7,835 bases of DNA, from contig JAEDJR010000091.1 of NCBI GenBank assembly GCA_016296235.1, positions 1 through 7,835 of the forward strand, written 5' to 3'. The stretch is from Oscillospiraceae bacterium (GTDB lineage: Bacteria > Bacillota > Clostridia > Oscillospirales > Oscillospiraceae). The first letter of the stretch is position 1, and each line of letters starts with the position of its first letter. The notes below the pieces were generated by a model. That model was given only the letters and a program-made list of their open reading frames with translations. It had not been told where the DNA came from and ran no database searches. The translations under genes and the position numbers were made by a program. Below, piece after piece: positions 1 through 7,227 of the stretch.

Positions 1-255
1 GCCACCCGCGGCGCCTCCATCGGCCATATCAGCCCGGAAGCTGCTGCCGGCGGCAACATTGCCCTGGTGGAAGAGGGCGACCGGATTTCCATTGATATCC
101 CCAACTGCCGGATCCATCTGCAGGTTTCCGACGAAGAGCTGAACCGCCGCCGGGAGGCCTGGGTATGCCCGGAGCCGAAGATCAAGACCGGTTACCTGGC
201 CCGCTATGCCAAGCTGGTCACCTCGGCGGATAAAGGCGCCATTCTGCAGGGATAA
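1..255 (+). CDS. ilvD: Dihydroxy-acid dehydratase, C-terminal fragment (5' end outside window)
   Basis: The window opens inside this gene and shows its last 84 residues, ending at TAA 253-255. IlvD is an Fe-S enzyme that dehydrates 2,3-dihydroxy-isovalerate and 2,3-dihydroxy-3-methylvalerate to the 2-keto acids leading to valine and isoleucine. The visible part matches the conserved C-terminal block of the IlvD/Edd family: ATRGASIGHISPEAAAGG at residues 1-18 of the fragment, then an ALVEEGDRISIDI strand segment and the helical REAW tail. The catalytic serine of the family motif should lie just upstream of base 1 and cannot be checked. The reading frame is open from base 1, so the internal GTG at 67 is not a start. 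It sits 12 bases before leuA, in line with a shared operon that supplies 2-ketoisovalerate to LeuA. The related sugar-acid dehydratases are less likely given the context and the GHISPEA motif. Confidence 0.95.
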   Translation, partial: ATRGASIGHISPEAAAGGNIALVEEGDRISIDIPNCRIHLQVSDEELNRRREAWVCPEPKIKTGYLARYAKLVTSADKGAILQG

Positions 256-267
256 AGAGGATTTCGC

Positions 268-1803
268 ATGAAACAGGTAAAGATTTTTGATACCACGCTG
301 CGGGATGGCGAGCAGTCCCCCGGCTGCAGCATGAACCTCCGGGAAAAGCTGGAGGTTGCCCAGTGCCTGGAGCGTTTGAAGGTCGACGTGATTGAAGCAG
401 GCTTTGCCATCGCGTCTCCCGGCGATTTTGAATCGGTACAGGCGATCTCCCGTGCCGTGCGGGATTGCTCCGTGGCTTCCCTGGCCCGGGCCACCCGGAA
501 GGATATCGACACCGCCTGGGAAGCGGTCAAAGACGCCGCAGATCCCCGCATTCATCTGTTCTTGGCCACCAGCCCGCTTCATATGGAGTATAAGCTGCGC
601 ATGACGCCGGAGCAGGTGCTGGAGCGGATTGCGGAAATGACGGCCTATGCCAGACAGTATACCTCCAACATTGAGTTTTCCGCCGAAGACGCCACCAGAA
701 GCGACCTGGAATTCCTGGCAGAGGCCACCCGTCTTGCCATCCGGAACGGCGCCACCACAGTAAACCTGCCGGATACAGTGGGCTATACCACCCCGGCGGA
801 AATGCAGGCCTTGATTGCCTATATCCTGGAGCACGTGGAAGAGGCCCATGACATCGATCTGTCGGTTCACTGCCACAACGACCTGGGTATGGCGGCGGCC
901 AACTCTCTGGCCGGTGTTCTGGGCGGCGCGACGCAGATTGAATGTACCATCAACGGTCTGGGCGAGCGGGCCGGCAACACCTCCCTGGAGGAGGTTGTCA
1001 TGGCCATGCGCACCCGTCCCGATATCTATCAGGCCCAGACCCGCATTGAAACGACCCAGATTTACCGTTCCAGCAAGACGGTCTATGACATCATCGGGCA
1101 GACCGCCCCGCTGAATAAGCCCATCGTGGGCAAGAACGCCTTTCTCCATGAGAGCGGCATCCACCAGCACGGCGTCCTGGCCAACAAAAAGACCTATGAG
1201 ATTCTCACGCCGGAGTCCGTTGGCATCCGTACCAACAACCTGATTCTGGGCAAGCACTCCGGCAAGCACGCCTTTGAGAGCCATCTCCGGGAGCTGGGCT
1301 ATGCGCTGACAGAGGAAGAGCTGCTGCGCTGCTTCAACGAGTTCAAGGTTCTCTGCGACAAGAAAAAGGTCATCACCGACGCCGACCTGGAGGCCCTGGT
1401 CAGCCATAACGTCCGGGAGGTGGAGAGCGAGGACGGCTACAAGCTGGATTGGTTTGCGGTTCATACCAGCAACTTCACCACCGCAACCTCCACCATCAGT
1501 TTGAAGAAGGGCGAAGAGCGGTTTGAAGAGGTCTGCCTGGGCGACGGCCCCATCGACGCTTCCTTCAATGCCATCGATAAAATCATCCGGCCTGTGGAGC
1601 ATTCCTTCGAGATTTTCTCCATCAATTCCATTTCCGAGGGCAAGGACACCCTGGGCGATGTAACGGTGAAGCTTTCCTCCGGCGGGCGGCACTTCAGCGG
1701 ACACGGCCTGTCCACGGATATCATTCAGGCCAGTATCGTGGCCTACATTGAGGCAGCCAACAAGCTGCAGGCCTATCACAACAAGCACCAGAAGGAGGAA
1801 TGA
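268..1803 (+). CDS. leuA: 2-isopropylmalate synthase
   Basis: LeuA condenses acetyl-CoA with 2-ketoisovalerate, the committed step to leucine, in the cytoplasm. The 511-residue length fits the bacterial family (about 500-525). The N-terminal TIM-barrel domain begins with FDTTLRDGEQSPG (residues 7-19, with catalytic R12 and metal ligand D13). The metal-binding HxH is H201/H203 in SVHCHND. The second signature, NGLGERAGNTSLEEV, lies around residues 229-243 and includes N237, the usual last metal ligand. The C-terminal part, from roughly residue 370, looks like the LeuA allosteric dimerisation domain, ending in GHGLSTDIIQASIVAYIEA. Feedback inhibition by leucine is therefore expected from the family, but is not shown here. 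The start is supported by AAAGAGG at 254-260, seven bases upstream. Homocitrate or citramalate synthase are relatives, but leuCDB immediately downstream argues for the leucine enzyme. Confidence 0.97.
   Translation: MKQVKIFDTTLRDGEQSPGCSMNLREKLEVAQCLERLKVDVIEAGFAIASPGDFESVQAISRAVRDCSVASLARATRKDIDTAWEAVKDAADPRIHLFLATSPLHMEYKLRMTPEQVLERIAEMTAYARQYTSNIEFSAEDATRSDLEFLAEATRLAIRNGATTVNLPDTVGYTTPAEMQALIAYILEHVEEAHDIDLSVHCHNDLGMAAANSLAGVLGGATQIECTINGLGERAGNTSLEEVVMAMRTRPDIYQAQTRIETTQIYRSSKTVYDIIGQTAPLNKPIVGKNAFLHESGIHQHGVLANKKTYEILTPESVGIRTNNLILGKHSGKHAFESHLRELGYALTEEELLRCFNEFKVLCDKKKVITDADLEALVSHNVREVESEDGYKLDWFAVHTSNFTTATSTISLKKGEERFEEVCLGDGPIDASFNAIDKIIRPVEHSFEIFSINSISEGKDTLGDVTVKLSSGGRHFSGHGLSTDIIQASIVAYIEAANKLQAYHNKHQKEE
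1793..1798 (+). promoter_or_regulatory. Shine-Dalgarno site of leuC
   Basis: AGGAGG lies inside the last codons of leuA, 8 bases before the ATG at 1807. In-frame ATGs also occur at 1813 and 1819, but this spacing favours 1807 as the leuC start. Confidence 0.75.
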
Positions 1804-1806
1804 ACT

Positions 1807-3078
1807 ATGGGAATGACCATGACCCAGAAGATTCTGGCCGCGCATGCGGGCCTGGAGTCCGTCAAAGCCGGAGATCTGGTTGAGGCGAAGCTGGATTTGG
1901 TAATGGGCAACGATATCACGACGCCGGTTGCCATTACGCAGTTTGACAAAACCGGTTTTACCCGGGTGTTTGACCCGGAGAAGATCGCCATCATTCTCGA
2001 CCACTATACCCCCTGCAAGGATATCAAGTCCGCGCAGCTGTGCTGTCAGGCGCGGGAATTTGCCCGCCGTTTCCATATTACGCATCTCTATGATGTGGGC
2101 AATGTGGGCATTGAACATGCTCTGGTGCCGGAGAAGGGCCTGGCGGCTCCCGGCGATATGATTATCGGCGCGGACTCCCATACCTGCACCTACGGCGCGC
2201 TGGGCGCCTTCTCCACCGGTGTCGGCTCCACGGATATGGCCGCCGGTATGGCCATGGGTGAGAACTGGTTCAAGGTTCCTTCCGCCATCCAGGTGGTTCT
2301 GAAGGGCAGCCTGCAGCCCTACGTCAGCGGCAAGGATGTGATCTTGCATCTCATCGGCCTCATTGGCGTGGACGGGGCCCTGTACCAGTCCCTGGAGTTC
2401 ACCGGCGAAGGCGTCGCCAGTCTGTCCATGGACGACCGGTTTACCATTGCCAACATGGCCATCGAGGCCGGCGCCAAGAACGGCATTTTCCCTGTGGATG
2501 AAAAGACATTGGACTACATCCGGGATCGGGTGCAGCGGCCCTATTCCGTTTACGAAGCGGATCCGGACGCGGAGTATACCCGCCAGGTGGTGATCGACCT
2601 GGACACTCTGGAGTCCACGGTTTCCATGCCCCATCTGCCCTCCAACACCAAAACCATCGGGGAAGTGGCAGGTCTGCCCATTCAGCAGGCGGTCATCGGC
2701 TCCTGCACCAACGGCCGGATTTCCGACCTGCGGGCAGCGGCGGAGATTCTCAAGGGCCGCCGGGTGGCGGATAACGTCCGCTGCATTGTGATCCCCGCCA
2801 CCCAGTCCATCTATCTCCAGGCCATTCACGAGGGACTGGTGGATATCTTTGTCAACGCCGGCTGCGCCGTTTCCACACCCACCTGCGGCCCCTGCCTGGG
2901 CGGCCATATGGGCGTCATGTGGGAGGGCGAGCGGGCCGTCACCACCACCAACCGCAACTTTGTCGGCCGGATGGGCCACGTCAAGAGTGAAGTGGTTCTG
3001 GCCAGCCCCGCGGTTGCCGCGGCTTCCGCTGTGGCCGGCTGCCTGGCAGACCCGTCTGCACTGATGAAAGGGGAGTAA
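1807..3078 (+). CDS. leuC: 3-isopropylmalate dehydratase, large subunit
   Basis: LeuC is the [4Fe-4S] cluster-bearing subunit of isopropylmalate isomerase. With LeuD it interconverts 2- and 3-isopropylmalate. At 423 residues it is the shorter archaeal/clostridial HacA-type form rather than the roughly 466-residue E. coli type. Visible aconitase-family motifs are DSHTCTYGALGAFSTGVGST in the N-terminal half and the three cluster cysteines: C300 in IGSCTNGR, and C360 and C363 in TCGPCLGG. All three ligands are present, so the enzyme looks intact. The start at 1807 is chosen from the AGGAGG at 1793-1798. The gene begins three bases after the leuA stop and ends two bases before leuD, so the two subunits are probably made in coupled fashion. 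Homoaconitase is the main alternative for this subfamily, but the complete leuACDB setting makes leucine synthesis the clear choice. Confidence 0.96.
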   Translation: MGMTMTQKILAAHAGLESVKAGDLVEAKLDLVMGNDITTPVAITQFDKTGFTRVFDPEKIAIILDHYTPCKDIKSAQLCCQAREFARRFHITHLYDVGNVGIEHALVPEKGLAAPGDMIIGADSHTCTYGALGAFSTGVGSTDMAAGMAMGENWFKVPSAIQVVLKGSLQPYVSGKDVILHLIGLIGVDGALYQSLEFTGEGVASLSMDDRFTIANMAIEAGAKNGIFPVDEKTLDYIRDRVQRPYSVYEADPDAEYTRQVVIDLDTLESTVSMPHLPSNTKTIGEVAGLPIQQAVIGSCTNGRISDLRAAAEILKGRRVADNVRCIVIPATQSIYLQAIHEGLVDIFVNAGCAVSTPTCGPCLGGHMGVMWEGERAVTTTNRNFVGRMGHVKSEVVLASPAVAAASAVAGCLADPSALMKGE

Positions 3079-3080
3079 CC

Positions 3081-3581
3081 ATGGCAAAAGGTACTGTGTT
3101 CAAATATGGCGATAACGTCGATACGGACGTCATCATCCCTGCCCGATATCTCAACGCTCCCTCACCGGAGGAGCTGGCGAAGCACTGCATGGAGGACATC
3201 GACACCGCCTATGCTTCCACCGTGAAGGCCGGCGATATTGTGGTGGGCGGCTGGAATTTTGGCTGCGGCTCCTCCCGGGAGCATGCGCCCATCGCCATCC
3301 AGGCCAGCGGCGCAGCCTGCGTCATCGCCGCCAGCTTTGCCCGGATTTTCTACCGCAACGCCATCAATATCGGCTTCCCCATTCTGGAGTGTCCCGAGGC
3401 GGCGCAGGCAATTTCCAACGGCGATACGGTCAGCGTGGATTTTGCCAGCGGCAGGATTGTGGATGAAACCACCGGCCAGACCTTCCAGGCCAATGGGTTC
3501 CCGGCCTTTATTGAAGAAATCATTTCCCATGGTGGCCTTCTGAAGTATCTCAAGGCCCGTCAGGACAGTGGGGAGGCTTAA
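3081..3581 (+). CDS. leuD: 3-isopropylmalate dehydratase, small subunit
   Basis: LeuD is the swivel-domain partner of LeuC, completing the isopropylmalate isomerase heterodimer. The 166-residue length matches the short LeuD type that normally pairs with HacA-type LeuC. Family motifs are NVDTDVIIPARYL (residues 12-24) and the substrate-binding loop GCGSSREHAP (residues 61-70), followed by a segment reading FARIFYRNAINIGFP. The start is supported by a purine-rich AAAGGGGAG at 3067-3075 that overlaps the end of leuC. It is placed between leuC and leuB with gaps of two bases on each side, as expected for an operon needing equal subunit amounts. No truncation or missing key residue is seen. Confidence 0.96.
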   Translation: MAKGTVFKYGDNVDTDVIIPARYLNAPSPEELAKHCMEDIDTAYASTVKAGDIVVGGWNFGCGSSREHAPIAIQASGAACVIAASFARIFYRNAINIGFPILECPEAAQAISNGDTVSVDFASGRIVDETTGQTFQANGFPAFIEEIISHGGLLKYLKARQDSGEA

Positions 3582-3583
3582 CG

Positions 3584-4651
3584 ATGGAATTCCGAATTGC
3601 ATTGGTCAAGGGCGACGGCATCGGCCCGGAAATCGTGGACAGCGCCGTGGAGGTTCTGCAGAAGGTAGGCCGGAAGTATGGCCATACCTTCACCTGCACG
3701 CCGTATCTGGCCGGCGGCTGCGCCATTGACGCCACCGGTGTTCCGCTTCCCCAGGAGACCGTGGACGGCTGCCTGATGTCCGACAGCGTGCTGCTGGGAG
3801 CCGTGGGCGGCCCCAAGTGGGACAAGAATCCGGCGGACTGCCGCCCGGAAAAGGCCCTTCTGGGATTAAGAAAGGCCCTGGGCTTGTATACCAACCTGCG
3901 GCCTGCCCGGCTGTATCAGGCCTTGTCCGGTGACTGCCCCCTGCGGCCGGATATTGTGGCCAAGGGCTTCGATCTGATGATGGTCCGGGAACTGACCGGC
4001 GGCATTTACTTTGGCGACCGGGGCAGAAGAGAGGGCAAATACGGCCCCGAGGCCTATGACACCGAGGCCTACAGCGTCATGGAGATTGAGCGCATTGCCC
4101 GGGTTGCCTTTGAGAGCGCCCGCAAGCGCCGGAAGAATCTGATCTCCATTGATAAGGCCAATGTGCTGGAAACCTCCCGTCTGTGGCGGGAAACAATCCA
4201 TCGAATTGCGCTGGAGTATCCAGATGTGACCTGTACCGATATGCTGGTGGACAATGCGGCCATGCAGCTGGTGCGCAATCCGGCCCAGTTCGACGTGGTG
4301 GTGACCACCAATATGTTTGGCGACATTCTCTCCGACGAGGCCTCTCAGATCACCGGCTCCATCGGCCTGCTGCCTTCGGCCTCCCTGGGCGACGGAACCC
4401 GTGGCCTCTATGAGCCGATTCACGGCTCTGCACCGGACATCGCCGGTCAGAACAAGGCCAACCCCATTGCCACGATCTTGTCCGTAGCCATGATGCTGCG
4501 GTATTCCTTCAGTCTGATGGAAGAGGCCGACTGTGTGGAAGCCGCTGTGGACAAGGTTCTGAACGACGGCTGGCGGACGGCCGATCTGGGCGGCGGGGAA
4601 GCCTCCCTGGGCACCAGAGAGATGACCCAAAAGATTTTGGCGGAGATCTGA
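3584..4651 (+). CDS. leuB: 3-isopropylmalate dehydrogenase
   Basis: LeuB oxidises and decarboxylates 3-isopropylmalate to 2-ketoisocaproate, the keto acid of leucine, using NAD+ and a divalent metal. At 355 residues it is the usual length. Signatures are the N-terminal GDGIGPEIV, the MVRELTGGIYFG block, catalytic K191 in SIDKANVLETSRLW, and the metal-binding aspartates D223 (MLVDNAAMQL), D247 and D251 (NMFGDILSDEAS). The nucleotide-binding loop HGSAPDIAG begins at H280. An aspartate at D285 is typical of the NAD-linked LeuB group. The start follows GGGGAGG at 3570-3576. The gene ends one base before the following ATPase gene, so transcription very likely continues into it. Isocitrate and tartrate dehydrogenases are relatives, but the operon context excludes them in practice. 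Confidence 0.97.
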   Translation: MEFRIALVKGDGIGPEIVDSAVEVLQKVGRKYGHTFTCTPYLAGGCAIDATGVPLPQETVDGCLMSDSVLLGAVGGPKWDKNPADCRPEKALLGLRKALGLYTNLRPARLYQALSGDCPLRPDIVAKGFDLMMVRELTGGIYFGDRGRREGKYGPEAYDTEAYSVMEIERIARVAFESARKRRKNLISIDKANVLETSRLWRETIHRIALEYPDVTCTDMLVDNAAMQLVRNPAQFDVVVTTNMFGDILSDEASQITGSIGLLPSASLGDGTRGLYEPIHGSAPDIAGQNKANPIATILSVAMMLRYSFSLMEEADCVEAAVDKVLNDGWRTADLGGGEASLGTREMTQKILAEI

Positions 4652-4652
4652 T

Positions 4653-5978
4653 ATGTACAAAGAAACGGCAAATCTGCTGCTCTACAGCAATCTGGGCCAG
4701 GACAGCATTCTGCTGCAGCTGGCGGATATTTTCCGGGATTGGGAAGGGAAGGCTTGTGACAAGTCTTCCCTTGTCCACCGTATTTATGTCCAGGTCAAAG
4801 CCATCCTGGATATTTCCACGCGCTATGGCTTTGATGAAAACCTTTGGCAGAACTATCTGACCTTTGTGCTGCTGACCAACGAAAACTCCTTTTCCCTGAC
4901 AGCGGAGCGCGTTGGGGCCAGGGATGGCTCCGTCAATCACTTCGCCAAGGCGGATTTCCGGATTTTCCGGCGGCTGTTCCATTTTGACTTTGGCCCCATT
5001 GAAGCGGATCTGGGGATTGACTGCTTTACCACCCTGACTCACTACCGGGCCTTGGGCAAGCAGGAAAAGCACTATTACCGGGCCGTCAGCGAAAAAGTGC
5101 AGGCCCTGAGCCGCCAACTGGCGGCTGCCCGGGATGAACATGAGATCTTCGACCTGGTTACGGGCTTTTACGGGGCCTACGGCGTGGGGATGTTTGGCCT
5201 GAACCGGGCCTTCCGGATTCAGAACCGGGGCGACGGTGTAGAGTTTCTGCCCATCAATAACACCGACAAGGTGCTTTTGAAGGACATGATCGGCTACGAC
5301 CTGCAGAAAAAGCAGCTGGTGGAGAATACCGAAGCCTTCCTGCGGGGAAAGCCCGCCAACAATGTGCTGCTCTACGGCGACGCCGGTACCGGAAAATCCT
5401 CCAGCGTCAAGGCTTTAATCAATGAGTATTACAATTCCGGCCTGCGGATGATTGAGATTTACAAGCACCAGTTCCGGGATCTCTCCGCCGTCATTGCTGC
5501 TGTCAAAAGCCGCAACTACCGCTTCATCATCTACATTGACGACCTCTCCTTTGAGGAAAATGAGGTGGAATACAAGTTCCTGAAAGCAGTGATCGAGGGC
5601 GGCGTGGAAACCAGACCGGACAACATCCTGATCTATGCCACCTCCAACCGGCGCCATCTGATTAAGGAAACCTGGTCGGACCGCAGCGATATGGAACATC
5701 AGAACGACGTGCACCGGTCTGACACCATGGAGGAAAAGTTCTCCCTGGCGGCCCGGTTCGGCGTCACCATCAACTACAACGCCCCCAACCGGCAGCAGTA
5801 CCATGAGATTGTCAAGGGGCTTGCCCAGCGCCAGCTGCAGGAAGAGCTGTCAGAGGAGGAGCTTCTCCTGCTGGCCAACCGCTGGGAGCTGCGGCACGGC
5901 GGCGTTTCCGGACGAACCGCCCAGCAATTCATCAACTATCTGGCAGGAAAGGAGCCTGACGATTATGGTAACCCTTGA
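4653..5978 (+). CDS. DUF815-family AAA+ ATPase of unknown role
   Basis: This 441-residue protein resembles the DUF815 (PF05673) group of P-loop ATPases, for which I know no established function. The C-terminal half, from about residue 205, carries the ATPase core. It shows Walker A GDAGTGKSS (residues 242-250, K248), Walker B RFIIYIDDLSFEE with D296/D297, a sensor-1-like YATSNRRHL with N332, and a later arginine-rich FSLAARFGV segment. The first 200 or so residues are mostly helical-looking and match no motif I recognise; no signal peptide or membrane segment is evident, so a cytoplasmic location is likely. The gene starts one base after the leuB stop, with only a weak GGAG at 4642-4645, and its end overlaps the threonine ammonia-lyase gene by 14 bases. 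It is thus locked within the biosynthetic operon. Its codon use looks like its neighbours, so recent transfer is not obvious. The family call is from motif memory, not a search. Confidence 0.85.
   Translation: MYKETANLLLYSNLGQDSILLQLADIFRDWEGKACDKSSLVHRIYVQVKAILDISTRYGFDENLWQNYLTFVLLTNENSFSLTAERVGARDGSVNHFAKADFRIFRRLFHFDFGPIEADLGIDCFTTLTHYRALGKQEKHYYRAVSEKVQALSRQLAAARDEHEIFDLVTGFYGAYGVGMFGLNRAFRIQNRGDGVEFLPINNTDKVLLKDMIGYDLQKKQLVENTEAFLRGKPANNVLLYGDAGTGKSSSVKALINEYYNSGLRMIEIYKHQFRDLSAVIAAVKSRNYRFIIYIDDLSFEENEVEYKFLKAVIEGGVETRPDNILIYATSNRRHLIKETWSDRSDMEHQNDVHRSDTMEEKFSLAARFGVTINYNAPNRQQYHEIVKGLAQRQLQEELSEEELLLLANRWELRHGGVSGRTAQQFINYLAGKEPDDYGNP
5948..5954 (+). promoter_or_regulatory. Shine-Dalgarno site deciding the threonine ammonia-lyase start
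   Basis: AAAGGAG lies within the 3' end of the ATPase gene, 10 bases before the ATG at 5965. It supports that start over the in-frame ATG at 5983 (28 bases away) and over the longer open frame that begins at 5803. Confidence 0.7.
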
Positions 5979-7161
5979 TAAAATGTACCATGCCGCCTTT
6001 ATTCTCAAGGAGGTGGCTCGCCGGACGGATCTGATCTATGCGCCGAATCTGAGCAAAGACGCGGAGATCTATCTGAAAACGGAAAACCTTCAGGTCACCG
6101 GCAGCTTTAAGCTCCGGGGTGCCTACTATAAGATCAGCCAGCTGACGGAAGAACAGAAAAAAGCCGGTATTATTGCCTGCAGCGCCGGCAACCATGCCCA
6201 GGGCGTGGCCCTGGCTTCCACGCGGCAGGGCGTGCGCAGTGTGGTCTATATGCCGGACAGCGCGCCCATCAGCAAGGTGGAGGCCACCAAGCGGCTGGGC
6301 GCAGAGGTCGTTCTGACCAAGGGCGCTTATGACGATGCCTATGCCGCAGCCGTCAAGGCCCAGCAGGAGACCGGTGCGACTTTGATCCACCCCTTTGACG
6401 ACGATGAAGTCATCGCCGGCCAGGGCACCATCGGTCTGGAGATTCTGGACCAGATGCCCGATGTGGACGCGGTCATTGTCCCCATTGGCGGCGGCGGCCT
6501 GATTTCCGGCGTGGCCTTTGCCATCAAGCAGCTGCGGCCCTCCGTGAAGGTCTACGGCGTGCAGGCAAACAATGCCCCCAGTATGTTCGAGAGCCACCGC
6601 CAGGGTCATCAGATTACCCTGGATTCCGTCCATACCTTTGCCGACGGCATTGCCGTCAAGCATCCCGGCGATACCACCTTCTCCATGGTGGAGAAGTATG
6701 TGGACGATATTGTCACGGTGTCTGAGGATGAAATTGCCACGGCGATTCTGACCATGATCGAGAAGCAGAAGCTCATTGCGGAAGGCGCCGGCGCGGTCTC
6801 CGTGGCGGCTGCCATGTTCAATAAGCTCCCCCTGGCGGGGAAGAAGGTGGTCTCCCTGGTGTCCGGCGGCAATATCGATGTCAATATCCTCTCCCGGGTC
6901 ATCACCAGAGGTCTTGTCACTTCCGGCCGCAACGCCAACCTGCTCATTGCCCTGGAGGACAAGCCGGGCCAGCTGGTGGGCGTCAGCGAGATCATCTCCC
7001 GCTGCGGCGCCAATGTGGTCGCTGTTCGCCATGAGCGGTCCGACCCCAACATGGCCATTTCCAGCTGCTTCCTGCGGGTGGGCATGGAAACCAGAGATTT
7101 CGCGCAGATTGCGGAAATCAAGGAAGAACTGACCAAGGCGGGTTTTGTGATTGTGCAGTGA
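5965..7161 (+). CDS. ilvA: Threonine ammonia-lyase (PLP-dependent, single ACT domain)
   Basis: The enzyme deaminates L-threonine to 2-oxobutanoate and ammonia, the first step toward isoleucine. The frame is open from 5803, but those 54 extra codons lie inside the ATPase gene and read like out-of-frame sequence. ATG 5965, behind AAAGGAG, gives a 398-residue protein whose N-terminus aligns well with the family. The PLP lysine is K49 in GSFKLRGA, the phosphate-binding glycine loop is IGGGGLISG (residues 174-182), and SGGNIDVN follows near residue 300. A single ACT domain spans about residues 325-397, beginning NLLIALEDKPGQLVGV. This is the roughly 400-residue form, between TdcB (about 330, no ACT) and long IlvA (about 514, two ACT-like units). 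The ACT domain suggests control by an amino acid, but the effector cannot be read here. The 14-base overlap with the ATPase and the ilv/leu context favour a biosynthetic role. The symbol tdcB is sometimes used for this type; serine dehydratase activity is also possible. Confidence 0.92.
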   Translation: MVTLDKMYHAAFILKEVARRTDLIYAPNLSKDAEIYLKTENLQVTGSFKLRGAYYKISQLTEEQKKAGIIACSAGNHAQGVALASTRQGVRSVVYMPDSAPISKVEATKRLGAEVVLTKGAYDDAYAAAVKAQQETGATLIHPFDDDEVIAGQGTIGLEILDQMPDVDAVIVPIGGGGLISGVAFAIKQLRPSVKVYGVQANNAPSMFESHRQGHQITLDSVHTFADGIAVKHPGDTTFSMVEKYVDDIVTVSEDEIATAILTMIEKQKLIAEGAGAVSVAAAMFNKLPLAGKKVVSLVSGGNIDVNILSRVITRGLVTSGRNANLLIALEDKPGQLVGVSEIISRCGANVVAVRHERSDPNMAISSCFLRVGMETRDFAQIAEIKEELTKAGFVIVQ

Positions 7162-7167
7162 CAGGAC

Positions 7168-7196
7168 TTTACCTGCCGGGGAATGTTTGCTATAAT
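7168..7196 (+). promoter_or_regulatory. Probable sigma-70/sigma-A promoter of trmB
   Basis: A perfect -10 hexamer TATAAT lies at 7191-7196, with TG at 7188-7189 giving an extended -10. A -35-like TTTACC (4 of 6 matches to TTGACA) lies at 7168-7173, exactly 17 bases upstream. Transcription would start near 7203, about 25 bases before the trmB ATG. This separates trmB from the upstream biosynthetic unit. It is inferred from sequence only. Confidence 0.75.
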
Positions 7197-7200
7197 AGCA
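7188..7200. repeat. 13-bp palindrome over the -10 box
   Basis: TGCTATAATAGCA is a perfect inverted repeat: TGCTAT at 7188-7193 and ATAGCA at 7195-7200 around A7194. A second, overlapping inverted repeat pairs GTTTGCT (7185-7191) with AGCAAAC (7200-7206) across 8 bases. The symmetry covers the -10 element, so it could be an operator, or chance in a short A/T-rich gap. There is no T-run after it, so it is not a terminator. Confidence 0.5.
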
Positions 7201-7227
7201 GCAAACGACAAAAGTGAGGAAACAGCT

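Noticed and set aside
3866..5141. Long minus-strand open frames (3866-4660 and 4509-5141) opposite leuB and the ATPase
   Set aside because: Both are shadows of confident plus-strand genes, lack recognisable motifs and overlap each other.
5803..5964. N-terminal extension of threonine ammonia-lyase from an upstream start
   Set aside because: The 54 residues are the ATPase gene read out of frame, Ser/Arg-rich and unlike the enzyme family. The ribosome-binding site at 5948-5954 supports 5965.
6007..6013. Strong internal Shine-Dalgarno-like AAGGAGG inside ilvA
   Set aside because: No start codon at suitable spacing opens a plausible gene. It simply encodes Lys-Glu-Val within the enzyme.
7162..7175. 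Possible terminator hairpin after ilvA (CAGG ... CCTG)
   Set aside because: The stem is only 4 bp and no T-run follows. It overlaps the -35 region of the trmB promoter.
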